Below, in pieces: positions 43,779 through 51,953 of a DNA stretch of 52,148 nt. The stretch is from Pseudomonas fuscovaginae SE-1 (GTDB lineage: Bacteria > Pseudomonadota > Gammaproteobacteria > Pseudomonadales > Pseudomonadaceae), in the NCBI RefSeq assembly GCF_000364705.1, contig NZ_AQOH01000203.1:1-52148 (forward strand), given 5' to 3'. Below the pieces are notes generated by a model. The model saw only the letters and a list, made by a program, of their open reading frames with translations. It was not told the origin of the DNA and did no database searches. How positions within the stretch are numbered: position 1 is the stretch's first letter; the number at the start of each line of letters is the position of its first letter. Both the position numbers and the translations under genes were made by a program.

Positions 43779-46291
43779 CAGTCCAGTGGCCAGTGTTGGC
43801 GGCAGGCCTCGCGCACGCTCGCGGCACTGCCGAGCTGGAGCAGCGATGCGCTGATACGGCGGCATTCGGCGGCGTCGAGGTGGCGCACCCGCTCCTTGAT
43901 CTCGCCGATCTGCGGCGGGCTCACCGACAGCTCGCTGACGCCCAGGCCGATCAGCACCGGCGTGGCCAGCGGGTCCGAGGCGAGGGCGCCGCAGACACCG
44001 ACCCAGCGCTGGTGTAGAGCGGCCCCGGCGCAGGTGCTGGCGATCAGTTGCAGGATCGCCGGGTGCAGGGCGTCGACCCGCCCGGCCAGGCCGGCATGGT
44101 CGCGGTCCATGGCCAGGGTGTATTGCGACAGGTCGTTGGTGCCGATGGAGAGGAAGTCCGCGTGCTCGGCCAGTTGACCGGCCAGCAGTGCAGCGGACGG
44201 CACCTCGATCATGACGCCCAGTTCCGGGAGTTGGCTGGTCCCCAGTTCACCGGCCAGCCGCTCCAGGCAGCGGCGAATCTGCAGCAGTTCGTCGACCTCA
44301 CTGACCATGGGCAGCAGGATCCGGCAGCGTTGCGCGGGGTTGACCTGCAACAGCGCCCGCAATTGCTGTTCCAGCAGTTGCGGGCGTGCCTGGGCGAGGC
44401 GGATGCCGCGCAGGCCGAGCACCGGATTGGCCTCCGCGGGCAGGGGCAGGTAGTCGAGCTGCTTGTCGCCGCCGACGTCGATGGTGCGGATGATCACCGG
44501 CTTGTCGCCCATGGCATCGACGACCGCCTGGTAGGCGTAGAGCTGTTCCCGTTCGTCGGGCGCGGTCCGGCGGTCGACGAAGAGAAATTCGGTGCGCAGC
44601 AGGCCGACGCCGTCGGCGCCACTCAGGTGAGCCTGCCGTGCCTCGGCGGCCGAGGCGACATTGGCCGCCACCTCGATCGTCAGGCCGTCGCGGGTTTGGG
44701 CCGGTGACAGGCCGCGCTCCTGCTGGCGCTGGCGGCGCAGTTGATGTTGCCAGCGGGCGATGGCGACGCCTTCGAGACGGGCCTGGTCGGGCGTCAGTTC
44801 GAGACGGCCATGGTCGGCGTCGAGCACCAACTGTTGTCCGGGAGCGATCTCCAACAGTGCCGGACCGAGGGCGACCAGGCAGGGCAGGCCCCGGGCCCGG
44901 GCGAGAATGGCGACATGCGAGGTGGCCCCACCTTCGGCCATGCACAGCCCGGCGACGTCCTGCTGGCTGATCAGCAGCAGGTCGGAAGGCGTCAGCTCCT
45001 GGGCGACGACGATCGCACCCTGTGGTAGTTCGTAGTGGCAGGCTTCGCCGAGCAGGGCGCGCAGCACGCGCTGGCGCAGGTCGCGCAAGTCATTGGTGCG
45101 TTCGGCGAGCAGCGGGTTGCCCAGCTCAAGCAGGACCTGGCACTGGCTGTCGATCGCCTGGCTCCAGGCATGGGTGGCCGCACTGCCGTGGGCGATGGCC
45201 TGGTGGGTGGTATCGAGCAGTGCCGGGTCTTCGAGCAGTGCGAGATGGGCGTTGAAGATCGCCTGTTCGGCATGATCGCCACGGCTCAGGGCCTGCTGCA
45301 GGGTCGCGCGGATCTCGCTGCGCACCTGTTCCAGTGCACCGTTGAGCGCTTGTCGTTGTTCCTGCGCGTCATGCTCGCCGGGATCGGGTGGCAACTGGAT
45401 GCCCTGCAATCGCGCCAGCGGGCCGCTGACCAGGCCGGGTGCGGCGCACACGCCGTGCAGAACGCCGGCCTCGACGGGGCGGCTGGCGATTGGCGGGGGT
45501 GGCGCGGCGTGAGGGTGGTCTTCGGCCAGGGGCGTTTTCAGCACCTGCAACAGGGCCTGTATGGCTGCTTCGCGGTCCTTGCCCCGACAGCTGATTTCGA
45601 CCTGGGCCAGTTCCTCGACACCCAGTCCCATGATACCGATCAGGCTGTCGAGGGAGGCCGAGCGATCCCCCAGGTGCAGGCGGGCGCTACAGTCGAAGCC
45701 TTGTGCGGTCTGGCGCAGCAGGGCGGCGGGTCGCGCATGCAGGCCGCCGCGATGGGCGACCCGGGCATGCCGCCGGACTTCGTCGCCGCTGCTTTCCGGG
45801 GTGGCTGCCGCGCGTGGTGTTTGGCGTGGAACGATCTGCAGCACGGGGTCGCCGACCTTGACCGATTCGAGTGTTCGCGCCCGCAGTTCGTAGTGTTCGC
45901 CATTGGTCAGCACCAGCGGGCTGACCAGGCTCCTGCTGTGGCGGGCCACCTGGTCCAGGTCGAACCGCAGCAGGGCCTGCCCGGCTTCGACCCGGGCGCC
46001 TTCCTCGACCAGCAGGGTAAAACCTTCGCCCTTCAGCGCGACGGTATCCAGGCCCAGGTGCAGCAGCAGTTCGGCGCCGTTGTCAGCGCGCAGGGTCAGA
46101 GCGTGCAGGGTCCGTGCGACCTGCACGATCACCCCGCCGCAGGGAGCATGGAGGCTGTCGTTGAGTGGGTCGATGGCGATACCGTTACCCAGGGCGCCAC
46201 TGGCGAAGACCGCATCGTCGATGTCGAACAGTGGCGTTACGGGGCCGCTCAGCGGAGCGCCGAGGGTCAGCTCGTTATTGTTGTTATGCAT
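43778..46291 (-). CDS. PTS fusion protein EIIA(Glc-type)-HPr-EI
   Basis: Single protein of 837 residues that carries the general and sugar-specific soluble PTS steps: autophosphorylation from phosphoenolpyruvate on EI, transfer to HPr, then EIIA, then the EIIB of NagE. The EIIA-Glc-type domain (about 1-155) has phospho-His78 in ELLLHLGLDTV; the HPr domain (about 172-258) has His185 in GGLHARPAALL; the EI part (about 275-837) has His459 in GGATSHVAILARARG and the later PEP-binding pieces RTEFLFVDR and GTNDLSQYTLAMDRDHAGL. Often called NagF or a PtsP-type fusion. It follows the SIS gene by 13 bases and ends 24 bases before nagE. Its codons 3-6 carry a CA motif. Confidence 0.95.
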   Translation of the reverse strand: MHNNNNELTLGAPLSGPVTPLFDIDDAVFASGALGNGIAIDPLNDSLHAPCGGVIVQVARTLHALTLRADNGAELLLHLGLDTVALKGEGFTLLVEEGARVEAGQALLRFDLDQVARHSRSLVSPLVLTNGEHYELRARTLESVKVGDPVLQIVPRQTPRAAATPESSGDEVRRHARVAHRGGLHARPAALLRQTAQGFDCSARLHLGDRSASLDSLIGIMGLGVEELAQVEISCRGKDREAAIQALLQVLKTPLAEDHPHAAPPPPIASRPVEAGVLHGVCAAPGLVSGPLARLQGIQLPPDPGEHDAQEQRQALNGALEQVRSEIRATLQQALSRGDHAEQAIFNAHLALLEDPALLDTTHQAIAHGSAATHAWSQAIDSQCQVLLELGNPLLAERTNDLRDLRQRVLRALLGEACHYELPQGAIVVAQELTPSDLLLISQQDVAGLCMAEGGATSHVAILARARGLPCLVALGPALLEIAPGQQLVLDADHGRLELTPDQARLEGVAIARWQHQLRRQRQQERGLSPAQTRDGLTIEVAANVASAAEARQAHLSGADGVGLLRTEFLFVDRRTAPDEREQLYAYQAVVDAMGDKPVIIRTIDVGGDKQLDYLPLPAEANPVLGLRGIRLAQARPQLLEQQLRALLQVNPAQRCRILLPMVSEVDELLQIRRCLERLAGELGTSQLPELGVMIEVPSAALLAGQLAEHADFLSIGTNDLSQYTLAMDRDHAGLAGRVDALHPAILQLIASTCAGAALHQRWVGVCGALASDPLATPVLIGLGVSELSVSPPQIGEIKERVRHLDAAECRRISASLLQLGSAASVREACRQHWPLD
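46275..46285 (-). promoter_or_regulatory. Hfq/Crc-type CA motif in the first codons of the EIIA-HPr-EI gene
   Basis: AACAACAATAA, two overlapping AANAANAA matches, covers codons 3-6 of the PTS fusion gene, starting six bases after the first base of its ATG. The same 11 bases occur before nagE. Binding of Hfq/Crc here would block ribosome entry. This also explains the unusual Asn run NNNN at residues 3-6. Control is inferred. Confidence 0.68.
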
Positions 46292-46304
46292 GGCACGGTA
46301 CTCG

Positions 46305-47327
46305 TCAGTGGGTACGGGTGACTTTGCTCAGGTGGCGCGGTTGGTCGGGGTCCATGCCCCGGGCCACGGCCAACTGGGCGGCCATCACGTAGAAACTCTG
46401 GATCGCCAGGATCGGGTCGAGAGCCGGGTGGCGGGCGCAGGCCAGGTCCAGGTCGCGCTCGGCGATATCGCTGGGGGCGGCGAGCAGCACCCGTGCGCCG
46501 CGCTGGCGCATGTCGGCGGCGAGCTTGAGCAAGCCGGCCTGCTCCGCGCCGCGTGGAGCGAAGACCAGCAGTGGATAACCGTCATCGATCAGCGCCATCG
46601 GTCCATGGCGGACCTCCGCGCTGCTGAAGGCTTCCGCCTGGATCGCCGAGGTTTCCTTGAATTTCAGCGCCGCCTCCTGGGCGATGGCGAAACCGGCACC
46701 GCGGCCGATCACCATCAATCGTTCGCTGCCGCGCAGCACCTCCAGGGCCGGACTCCAGTCCAGGGCTGCCGCCTGCTGCAGGCCTTCGGGCAGGGCCCGG
46801 CCGGCCTCCAGCAGAGCGGGTTCGTACTGCCAGTAGCCGAGCAGCCGGGCGCTGGCGCTGAGGGTGGCAATGAAGCTCTTGGTGGCGGCGACGCTCTGTT
46901 CCGGTCCGGCCAGCAGCGCGATGGTGTGTTCGCAGGCGGCCTGCAGCGGCGAGTCGGGGGCGTTGACCATGGCCACGCTCAAGGCCCCGCGTTCGCGCAG
47001 CAGGTGCAGGCTGTCGACCAGATCGGGGCTCTGCCCGGACTGGGAAAAGGCGAACACCGCCTGGCCGTCGACCTGCAAGGGCGAGTGCCGCAGGGTGACC
47101 ACCGACATCGGCAGCGAGGCCACCGGCACGCCGGTCTGCTGCATGGTCAGGTAGGCGAAATAGCTGGCGGCATGGTCGGAGCTGCCGCGGGCGACGGTCA
47201 TCGCCACCTGTGGTGGCTGCTCGCGCAGGCGCGCGCCGATGGCGATCAACTGTTCATCGAGTACCTGCAACTGGCGGTTGACCGCCTCGTGGGAGGACAG
47301 CGCCTCTTCAAGCATTCTGCAAGTCAA
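46305..47327 (-). CDS. SIS-domain glucosamine-6-phosphate deaminase (NagB-II type)
   Basis: Two SIS (sugar isomerase) domains, 340 residues, related to the isomerase half of GlmS but without a glutaminase domain. The phosphosugar-binding pieces are TVARGSSDHAASYFAY, FSQSGQSPDLVDSL and SVAATKSFIATL; the second domain has IGRGAGFAIAQEAALKFKETSAI. In nag loci without a classical NagB, such proteins deaminate GlcN-6-phosphate to fructose-6-phosphate and ammonia. I start at TTG 47327, which has AAGGAG six bases upstream; ATG at 47315 (product MLEEAL...) is the alternative but has no such site. It overlaps the 3' end of nagA by 20 bases. Confidence 0.88.
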   Translation of the reverse strand: MTCRMLEEALSSHEAVNRQLQVLDEQLIAIGARLREQPPQVAMTVARGSSDHAASYFAYLTMQQTGVPVASLPMSVVTLRHSPLQVDGQAVFAFSQSGQSPDLVDSLHLLRERGALSVAMVNAPDSPLQAACEHTIALLAGPEQSVAATKSFIATLSASARLLGYWQYEPALLEAGRALPEGLQQAAALDWSPALEVLRGSERLMVIGRGAGFAIAQEAALKFKETSAIQAEAFSSAEVRHGPMALIDDGYPLLVFAPRGAEQAGLLKLAADMRQRGARVLLAAPSDIAERDLDLACARHPALDPILAIQSFYVMAAQLAVARGMDPDQPRHLSKVTRTH

Positions 47328-48414
47328 TGGCTTCTCCTTCGACCATTACCGCGGTCAGTGTCAGTGAGCGATCCAGGCGCACGCAGTCGGCCCAACTGCC
47401 GGGCTGCAGGCGACCGCGTTCGGCGAGGCCGAGGTAGTCGGCGGGAAACTGCGAAAGTCTTTGCGAAGCTTCGGCAAGGGGCAGGCCGATCTTCACCAGG
47501 TTGCGCAGGGCCTGGTCCATGGTCAGGGTGCTGCCGGCCAGGGTGCCATCGGCCAGCCTCACTCCGCCCAGGCACTTGGTCACGATGTGGCTGCCGAGGC
47601 TGTACTCGCCGTCGGGCATGCCGGCGGCGGCGGTCGAATCGGTCACGCAATAGAGGCAGGGAATCGAGCGCAGGGCCACGCGCATCGCTCCCGGGTGCAC
47701 GTGCAAGAGGTCAGGTATCAGTTCGGCGTAGCGCGCATGGGCCAGCGCGGCACCGACGATCCCCGGTTCCCGGTGGTGCAGCGGGCTCATGGCGTTGTAC
47801 AGATGGGTGAAGCTGCTGGCTCCGGCGGCGAGAGCCGCCACCCCCTCTTCGTAGCTGCCCAGGGTATGGCCGATCTGCATGCGGATGCCGCGTTGGCTGA
47901 GGTTGCGGATCAGCGTTTCGTGGCCGGCGATTTCCGGGGCGATGGTGATCACCCGGATTGGGGCCAGGTGCAGGTACTTTTCGACTTCGGCGGCGATCGC
48001 CGTATGGGCGAAGTTCGGCTGGGCGCCGAGCTTGCCCGGATTGATGAACGGACCCTCGAGGTGCACGCCGAGGATGCGCGCTGTGCCGGGCTGGCGTCGT
48101 TCGCAGTGGGGGCCGAGTTGGGCGAGGATGGCGCTGATTTCTTCGGCCGGTGCGGTCATGGTCGTGGCGAGCAGGGCGGTGGTGCCGAAGCGCAGGTGGG
48201 TGCGGGCGATGGTGTCGAAGGCATCGCCGCCCTGCATGATGTCCTTGCCGCCGCCGCCGTGGACATGCAGGTCGATGAATCCCGGCAGCACATACGGCAG
48301 GTCGTTGTCGGCCGGATCGCAGGGTTCGCCGTCGATGCGCAGCACCCGGCCTTGCTGGTGGGTCAGGTGGCCGCGAATCCAGCCTTGGGGCGTGAGGATA
48401 TTGTCTTCGGGCAT
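47308..48414 (-). CDS. nagA: N-acetylglucosamine-6-phosphate deacetylase
   Basis: Amidohydrolase that converts GlcNAc-6-phosphate to GlcN-6-phosphate and acetate. The length is 368 residues. Metal and catalytic segments are FIDLHVHGGGG, GVHLEGPFINPGKLGA, MQIGHTLGSYEEG and the general acid/base Asp in YCVTDSTAAAGMPDGEY; FTHLYNAMSPLHHREPG is also typical. It starts 19 bases after nagR, and its end holds both the ribosome-binding site and the start of the SIS-domain gene. Confidence 0.95.
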   Translation of the reverse strand: MPEDNILTPQGWIRGHLTHQQGRVLRIDGEPCDPADNDLPYVLPGFIDLHVHGGGGKDIMQGGDAFDTIARTHLRFGTTALLATTMTAPAEEISAILAQLGPHCERRQPGTARILGVHLEGPFINPGKLGAQPNFAHTAIAAEVEKYLHLAPIRVITIAPEIAGHETLIRNLSQRGIRMQIGHTLGSYEEGVAALAAGASSFTHLYNAMSPLHHREPGIVGAALAHARYAELIPDLLHVHPGAMRVALRSIPCLYCVTDSTAAAGMPDGEYSLGSHIVTKCLGGVRLADGTLAGSTLTMDQALRNLVKIGLPLAEASQRLSQFPADYLGLAERGRLQPGSWADCVRLDRSLTLTAVMVEGEAIDLQNA

Positions 48415-48433
48415 GGCGGCTTTCCTGTGCGGG

Positions 48434-49165
48434 CTAGCGTCGCAATTCGGCGACGAAGTCGTAGTAGTCGTTGCGGCAGTAGGTGTCGGTCAATTCGATG
48501 GGGGTGTTGTCTTCGAGATAGCCGACTCGGGTCATCAGCAGCATTGCGGTGCCGGGCTCGATGCCGACCAGGGCGGCGAACTCCGGCGAGGCGTTGATCG
48601 CGCGGATGTGTTGCAGTGCCCGTACCACCGGCCGGCCAATCCGGTCCAGATACTCATAGAGCGAGTCGCCGATCTTCTCCGGCTCGGGCAGCAGCGCGGC
48701 GGGCAGGGTACTCATCTCGATCGCCATCACCGTGTCGTCGGCCTTGCGCAGGCGCTTGAGGCGCGCGACCTCGGCAGTGGGCGAGAGGGCCAGGCGGATC
48801 AGTTCGTCATGGCTGGGTAGGGTGATGTGGCGTTCCAGCCAGTGGGAGCCGGGCACGAATCCCTTGGAGCGGAGCATCTCGCTGAAGCTGGAGAGGCGTG
48901 ACAGCGGCTGTTCCAGGCGCGGGGTGATGAAGGTTCCAGAGCCCTGATTGCGGCGGATCAGGCCTTGTTCGAGGAGGACTTCCAGGGCCTTGCGCGAGGT
49001 CACGCGGGAGATGCCGAGCAACTCGCTGAGGTTGCGTTCCGAGGGTAGCGCCTGTTCGGCTTTCCACTGGCCGGCATGAATGGCGGCTTCGAGGTTGCGT
49101 GCCAGTTGCAGGTACAGCGGCGTGGGTTGCGACTCGTCAGGGCGCAGGGCGAGTATCTTGTCCAT
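48434..49165 (-). CDS. nagR: GntR-family (HutC/UTRA) regulator of amino-sugar use
   Basis: DNA-binding repressor whose UTRA domain binds an amino-sugar phosphate. I chose the ATG at 49165, giving 243 residues beginning MDKILALRPDE; the frame is open to 49228 but that part covers the operator. The winged helix (about 18-80; PLYLQLARNLEAAIHAGQW, LPSERNLSELLGISRVTSRKALEVL) is followed by UTRA (about 95-243; FSEMLRSKGFVPGSHWLERH). First gene of the nag operon. A perfect palindrome on its own promoter suggests autorepression of the whole operon. Confidence 0.92.
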   Translation of the reverse strand: MDKILALRPDESQPTPLYLQLARNLEAAIHAGQWKAEQALPSERNLSELLGISRVTSRKALEVLLEQGLIRRNQGSGTFITPRLEQPLSRLSSFSEMLRSKGFVPGSHWLERHITLPSHDELIRLALSPTAEVARLKRLRKADDTVMAIEMSTLPAALLPEPEKIGDSLYEYLDRIGRPVVRALQHIRAINASPEFAALVGIEPGTAMLLMTRVGYLEDNTPIELTDTYCRNDYYDFVAELRR

Positions 49166-49206
49166 GCAGGTTTCCGATGCGGTTATTGGCGTTCTTGTGC
49201 TCGGGA

Positions 49207-49244
49207 GTGGTATTGAAGCTAATACCACTTGAATACCATGTCAA
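49207..49244 (-). promoter_or_regulatory. nag operon promoter with a NagR-type palindromic operator
   Basis: On the minus strand TTGACA (plus 49239-49244) and TAGCTT (49216-49221) are 17 bases apart. The perfect inverted repeat GTGGTATT-N6-AATACCAC (49207-49214 and 49221-49228) covers the -10, and a further half-site AATACCA lies at 49232-49238. TGGT/ACCA palindromes are the usual target of HutC-type GntR regulators. Binding of NagR here would block the promoter. Seen as sequence; regulation inferred. Confidence 0.72.
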
Positions 49245-49270
49245 TGCCAGTGGTTTTCTCCGAACGTAAC

Positions 49271-49301
49271 AAAAAGCCCGACATGGGGCATGTCGGGCTT
49301 T
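49271..49301 (-). terminator. intrinsic terminator of the L,D-transpeptidase gene
   Basis: AAAGCCCGACATG (49273-49285) and CATGTCGGGCTTT (49289-49301) form a perfect 13-base stem with a three-base loop; read on the minus strand it ends in a T run. It lies between the transpeptidase stop and the nag promoter and would shield that promoter from read-through. Confidence 0.88.
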
Positions 49302-49327
49302 GCGGGGCTTGCGGGTGAAGGCCGGGC

Positions 49328-49831
49328 TCAGGGGCGGATTTCCACCAGGGTGCCGTCCTTGACCAGGTTCCATACTTCGCGCATGTCGACGTTGCGCATG
49401 CCGATGCAGCCGTCGGTCCAGTCGAGGGTGTGCAGCCACTGCTCCGGGTAGTCCTCGGAGTCCGGGGTGCCGTGGATCATGATCATGCTGCCGGGGTTGA
49501 CGCCTTCGCGGCGGGCGCGGGCGGCGTCGCTGATGTTCGGGTAGGAGATGTGCATCGACAGGTTGAACTTGTCGCTGGTCTTGCGCCAGTCGATCCAGTA
49601 GAAGCCTTCCGGCGTGCGGCGGTCGCCCTCGATCAGCTTGGGGCCCTTGGGGTTGCGCCCCAGGGAGATCCGGTAGGTCTTCAGCGGCTTGCCGTCGTTG
49701 ATCAGTTGCAACTGGTGGGCGGATTTGAGAACCAGGACTTTTTCGATGGTCCGGCCCTGCAGCGGATCGGCGGCGGTGGCCTGGGACAGCGTGGCGAACG
49801 ACAGGCAGAAAACGGCTAACAACCAACGCAT
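49328..49831 (-). CDS. secreted L,D-transpeptidase (YkuD domain)
   Basis: 167 residues. The signal peptide (MRWLLAVFCLSFATLSQATA) probably ends near residue 21, so the protein acts in the periplasm. The YkuD domain has His120 in MIMIHGTPDSE and the catalytic Cys142 in WTDGCIGMRNVDM, as in enzymes that make 3-3 peptidoglycan cross-links or attach lipoprotein to the wall. No peptidoglycan-binding LysM domain. It is a short form, and whether it is a cross-linker or an attachment enzyme cannot be told. It starts 34 bases after the Nudix gene stop on the same strand. Confidence 0.88.
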   Translation of the reverse strand: MRWLLAVFCLSFATLSQATAADPLQGRTIEKVLVLKSAHQLQLINDGKPLKTYRISLGRNPKGPKLIEGDRRTPEGFYWIDWRKTSDKFNLSMHISYPNISDAARARREGVNPGSMIMIHGTPDSEDYPEQWLHTLDWTDGCIGMRNVDMREVWNLVKDGTLVEIRP

Positions 49832-49865
49832 TGAAACGATATCCCTGGAAAGGTGGCAGAGCGGC

Positions 49866-50423
49866 TTATTGGGGTTCGGCCGCCTTCGGCATCATGGGCG
49901 GCACGGCTTCGCTGCGTACCGGAAATTCCCGGGTAGGGCGGTCGGCGAAGAAGCATTCTAAGGTACGCCCGACGGTCCTGAAAGCCAGCTCGGACCAGGG
50001 GATCTCATGCTCCTCGAACAGGCGCACCTCAAGGCTCTCCGGGCCGGCGGCGTAGTCCAGGTCGGCCAGTTCCGCGCGATAGAACACATGCACCTGGTTG
50101 ATGTGCGGCACATCGATCAGAGTGTAGATGCTCAGGTTGTCGACCCGGGCGCAGGCTTCCTCGAGGGTTTCCCGACGCGCGGCCTGTTCCACGGTCTCAC
50201 CGTTCTCCATGAAGCCCGCCGGCAGGGTCCAGTAGCCCAGGCGCGGCTCGATGGCGCGTCGGCACAGCAGCACCTGGCTGCCCCAGACCGGCAGGCAGCC
50301 GGCGACGATGTTGGGGTTCTGGTAATGAATGGTCTGGCAGTGGTCGCAGACAAAGCGCAGGCGCGTGTCGCCTTCGGGGATGCGTTGACTGACCGGTTTG
50401 CCGCACTGGCTGCAGAACTTCAT
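49866..50423 (-). CDS. Nudix hydrolase with zinc-ribbon
   Basis: 185 residues. An N-terminal zinc-ribbon with two Cys pairs (FCSQCGKPV and VCDHCQTIH) is followed by a Nudix domain. The Nudix box is GFMENGETVEQAARRETLEE; the later Gly of the box is Cys (EEACARV), which is common in this subgroup. Resembles NudC and ADP-ribose-type pyrophosphatases, but it is shorter than NudC (about 260). The C-terminal tail (PVRSEAVPPMMPKAAEPQ) is likely flexible. The substrate is unknown. It is divergent from the next gene. Confidence 0.85.
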   Translation of the reverse strand: MKFCSQCGKPVSQRIPEGDTRLRFVCDHCQTIHYQNPNIVAGCLPVWGSQVLLCRRAIEPRLGYWTLPAGFMENGETVEQAARRETLEEACARVDNLSIYTLIDVPHINQVHVFYRAELADLDYAAGPESLEVRLFEEHEIPWSELAFRTVGRTLECFFADRPTREFPVRSEAVPPMMPKAAEPQ

Positions 50424-50564
50424 GGGCTATTCTCTGGAGGATCCGCCTATTTTCGCGTGCGCTGTTGTCTGTCGGCAAGTTGCGCGTTCGCGCAACCGTC
50501 GAGGGGTTGGGTGCTCCCACGGTTTGGTGCATGATGCAGGGTAAGTCAGACATCGAGATCAGCC

Positions 50565-51164
50565 ATGCAGGATGAGCTACTTCGACGTGTAAGAGAGCAT
50601 ACTCCCCGGCCTCTGGAGACGGACCGACGTTTTCCGGAGGCAGCGGTATTGGTGCCGATCACGCGCAACGAAGAGCCGGAACTGGTACTGACGTTGCGTG
50701 CCAGTGGCCTTTCGACTCATGGTGGCGAGGTGGCTTTTCCAGGTGGGCGGCGCGATCCGGAGGACCCGGACCTGGCCTTCACCGCCTTGCGCGAAGCCGA
50801 GGAGGAAATCGGCCTGGCGCCGGGTCTGGTGGAAATCATCGGTCCGCTCAGTCCACTGATCTCCCTGCATGGGATCAAGGTCACGCCCTACGTCGGCGTG
50901 GTCCCGGACTTCGTCGAGTACCGTGCCAACGACGCGGAAATCGCTGCGGTGTTCAATGTGCCGCTGGAATTCTTCCGCCAGGACCCGCGCGAACATACGC
51001 ACCGGATCGACTACCAGGGCCGTAGTTGGTACGTGCCCAGCTACCGTTATGGCGAATTCAAGATCTGGGGGCTGACGGCGATCATGATCGTCGAGTTGAT
51101 CAATCTGCTGTATGACGCCAAGATCAGCCTGCATAAACCGCCGGAGCGGTTCATCAATATCTGA
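50565..51164 (+). CDS. CoA pyrophosphatase-type Nudix hydrolase
   Basis: 199 residues of the NudL/CoAse group, which hydrolyse coenzyme A or acyl-CoA to 3',5'-ADP and phosphopantetheine derivatives. The family signature preceding the Nudix box is [20 protein letters not shown], and the box continues through [14 protein letters not shown]. The start ATG is at 50565. A 141-base gap separates it from the divergent Nudix gene and should hold both promoters. The substrate is inferred from the family. Confidence 0.87.
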   Translation: MQDELLRRVREHTPRPLETDRRFPEAAVLVPITRNEEPELVLTLRASGLSTHGGEVAFPGGRRDPEDPDLAFTALREAEEEIGLAPGLVEIIGPLSPLISLHGIKVTPYVGVVPDFVEYRANDAEIAAVFNVPLEFFRQDPREHTHRIDYQGRSWYVPSYRYGEFKIWGLTAIMIVELINLLYDAKISLHKPPERFINI

Positions 51165-51216
51165 ATCCAAGCCATCGTCAGTATGGCGCCGTACCCCGAG
51201 CCGTGAGGACTACCGC

Positions 51217-51741
51217 ATGAAATACCGCCTGGGCGACTTTCGCGTCGAAGCCCACCCGCAGAGCTGGGTGGCACCCAACGCCGTACTGGTTGGCAAGGTC
51301 AAGCTGGAAGAGGGCGCCAGCGTCTGGTTCAACGCCGTGCTGCGCGGTGACAACGAGCTGATCCTGATCGGTCGCAACAGCAACGTCCAGGACGGCACGG
51401 TGATGCATACCGACATGGGTTACCCGCTGACCATCGGCACTGGCGTGACCATCGGCCACAACGCCATGCTGCACGGCTGCACCGTTGGCGATTACAGCCT
51501 GATCGGTATCAACGCGGTCATTCTCAATGGCGCGAAGATCGGCAGGAACTGCATCATCGGCGCCAACGCGCTGATCGGCGAAAACAAGGAAATTCCCGAC
51601 GGTTCGCTGGTGATGGGCTCACCTGGAAAGGTGGTGCGCGAACTGACCGAGCAGCAGAAGAAGCTGCTCGAAGCCAGCGCGGCCCACTATGTGCACAACT
51701 CGCAGCGCTACGCCCGCGACTTGCGGGAAGACGAGGCATGA
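51217..51741 (+). CDS. gamma-carbonic anhydrase family protein
   Basis: Left-handed beta-helix protein of 174 residues, like YrdA/PaaY. The three zinc histidines are His64 (VMHTDMG), His81 (IGHNAML) and His86 (LHGCTVG). Carbonic anhydrase activity is known for some members, thioesterase for others. I start at the ATG at 51217, preceded by GAGGA; a long upstream extension in the same frame overlaps the Nudix gene and is not real. It overlaps the next gene by four bases. Confidence 0.9.
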   Translation: MKYRLGDFRVEAHPQSWVAPNAVLVGKVKLEEGASVWFNAVLRGDNELILIGRNSNVQDGTVMHTDMGYPLTIGTGVTIGHNAMLHGCTVGDYSLIGINAVILNGAKIGRNCIIGANALIGENKEIPDGSLVMGSPGKVVRELTEQQKKLLEASAAHYVHNSQRYARDLREDEA

Positions 51742-51953
51742 GCACGGCTGAACGCCCGGTGGCCTCGCCCTGCGTGAGCATCTGCGCGCTGGACGAACAG
51801 GATATCTGTACCGGTTGCCAGCGCACGGCCGGGGAAATCGGCCGCTGGGGACGTATGGACAACGCCGAGCGGCGCGAGGTGCTCGCCCGCTGCCATGAAC
51901 GGGCCAAGGTGGCCGGCCTGTTGTGGACGGTGGCCAGTCCGGTGGCGTCCTGA
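51738..51953 (+). CDS. DUF1289 cysteine-rich small protein
   Basis: 71 residues. The four conserved cysteines Cys12, Cys16, Cys24 and Cys27 ([21 protein letters not shown]) probably bind a metal. Followed by [20 protein letters not shown], typical of the family. Function unknown. It starts with ATGA over the stop of the carbonic anhydrase gene, so the two are coupled. Confidence 0.9.
   Translation: MSTAERPVASPCVSICALDEQDICTGCQRTAGEIGRWGRMDNAERREVLARCHERAKVAGLLWTVASPVAS

Noticed and set aside
51112..51216. N-terminal extension of the gamma-carbonic anhydrase
   Set aside because: It overlaps the Nudix gene end, and the beta-helix family begins at the ATG at 51217.
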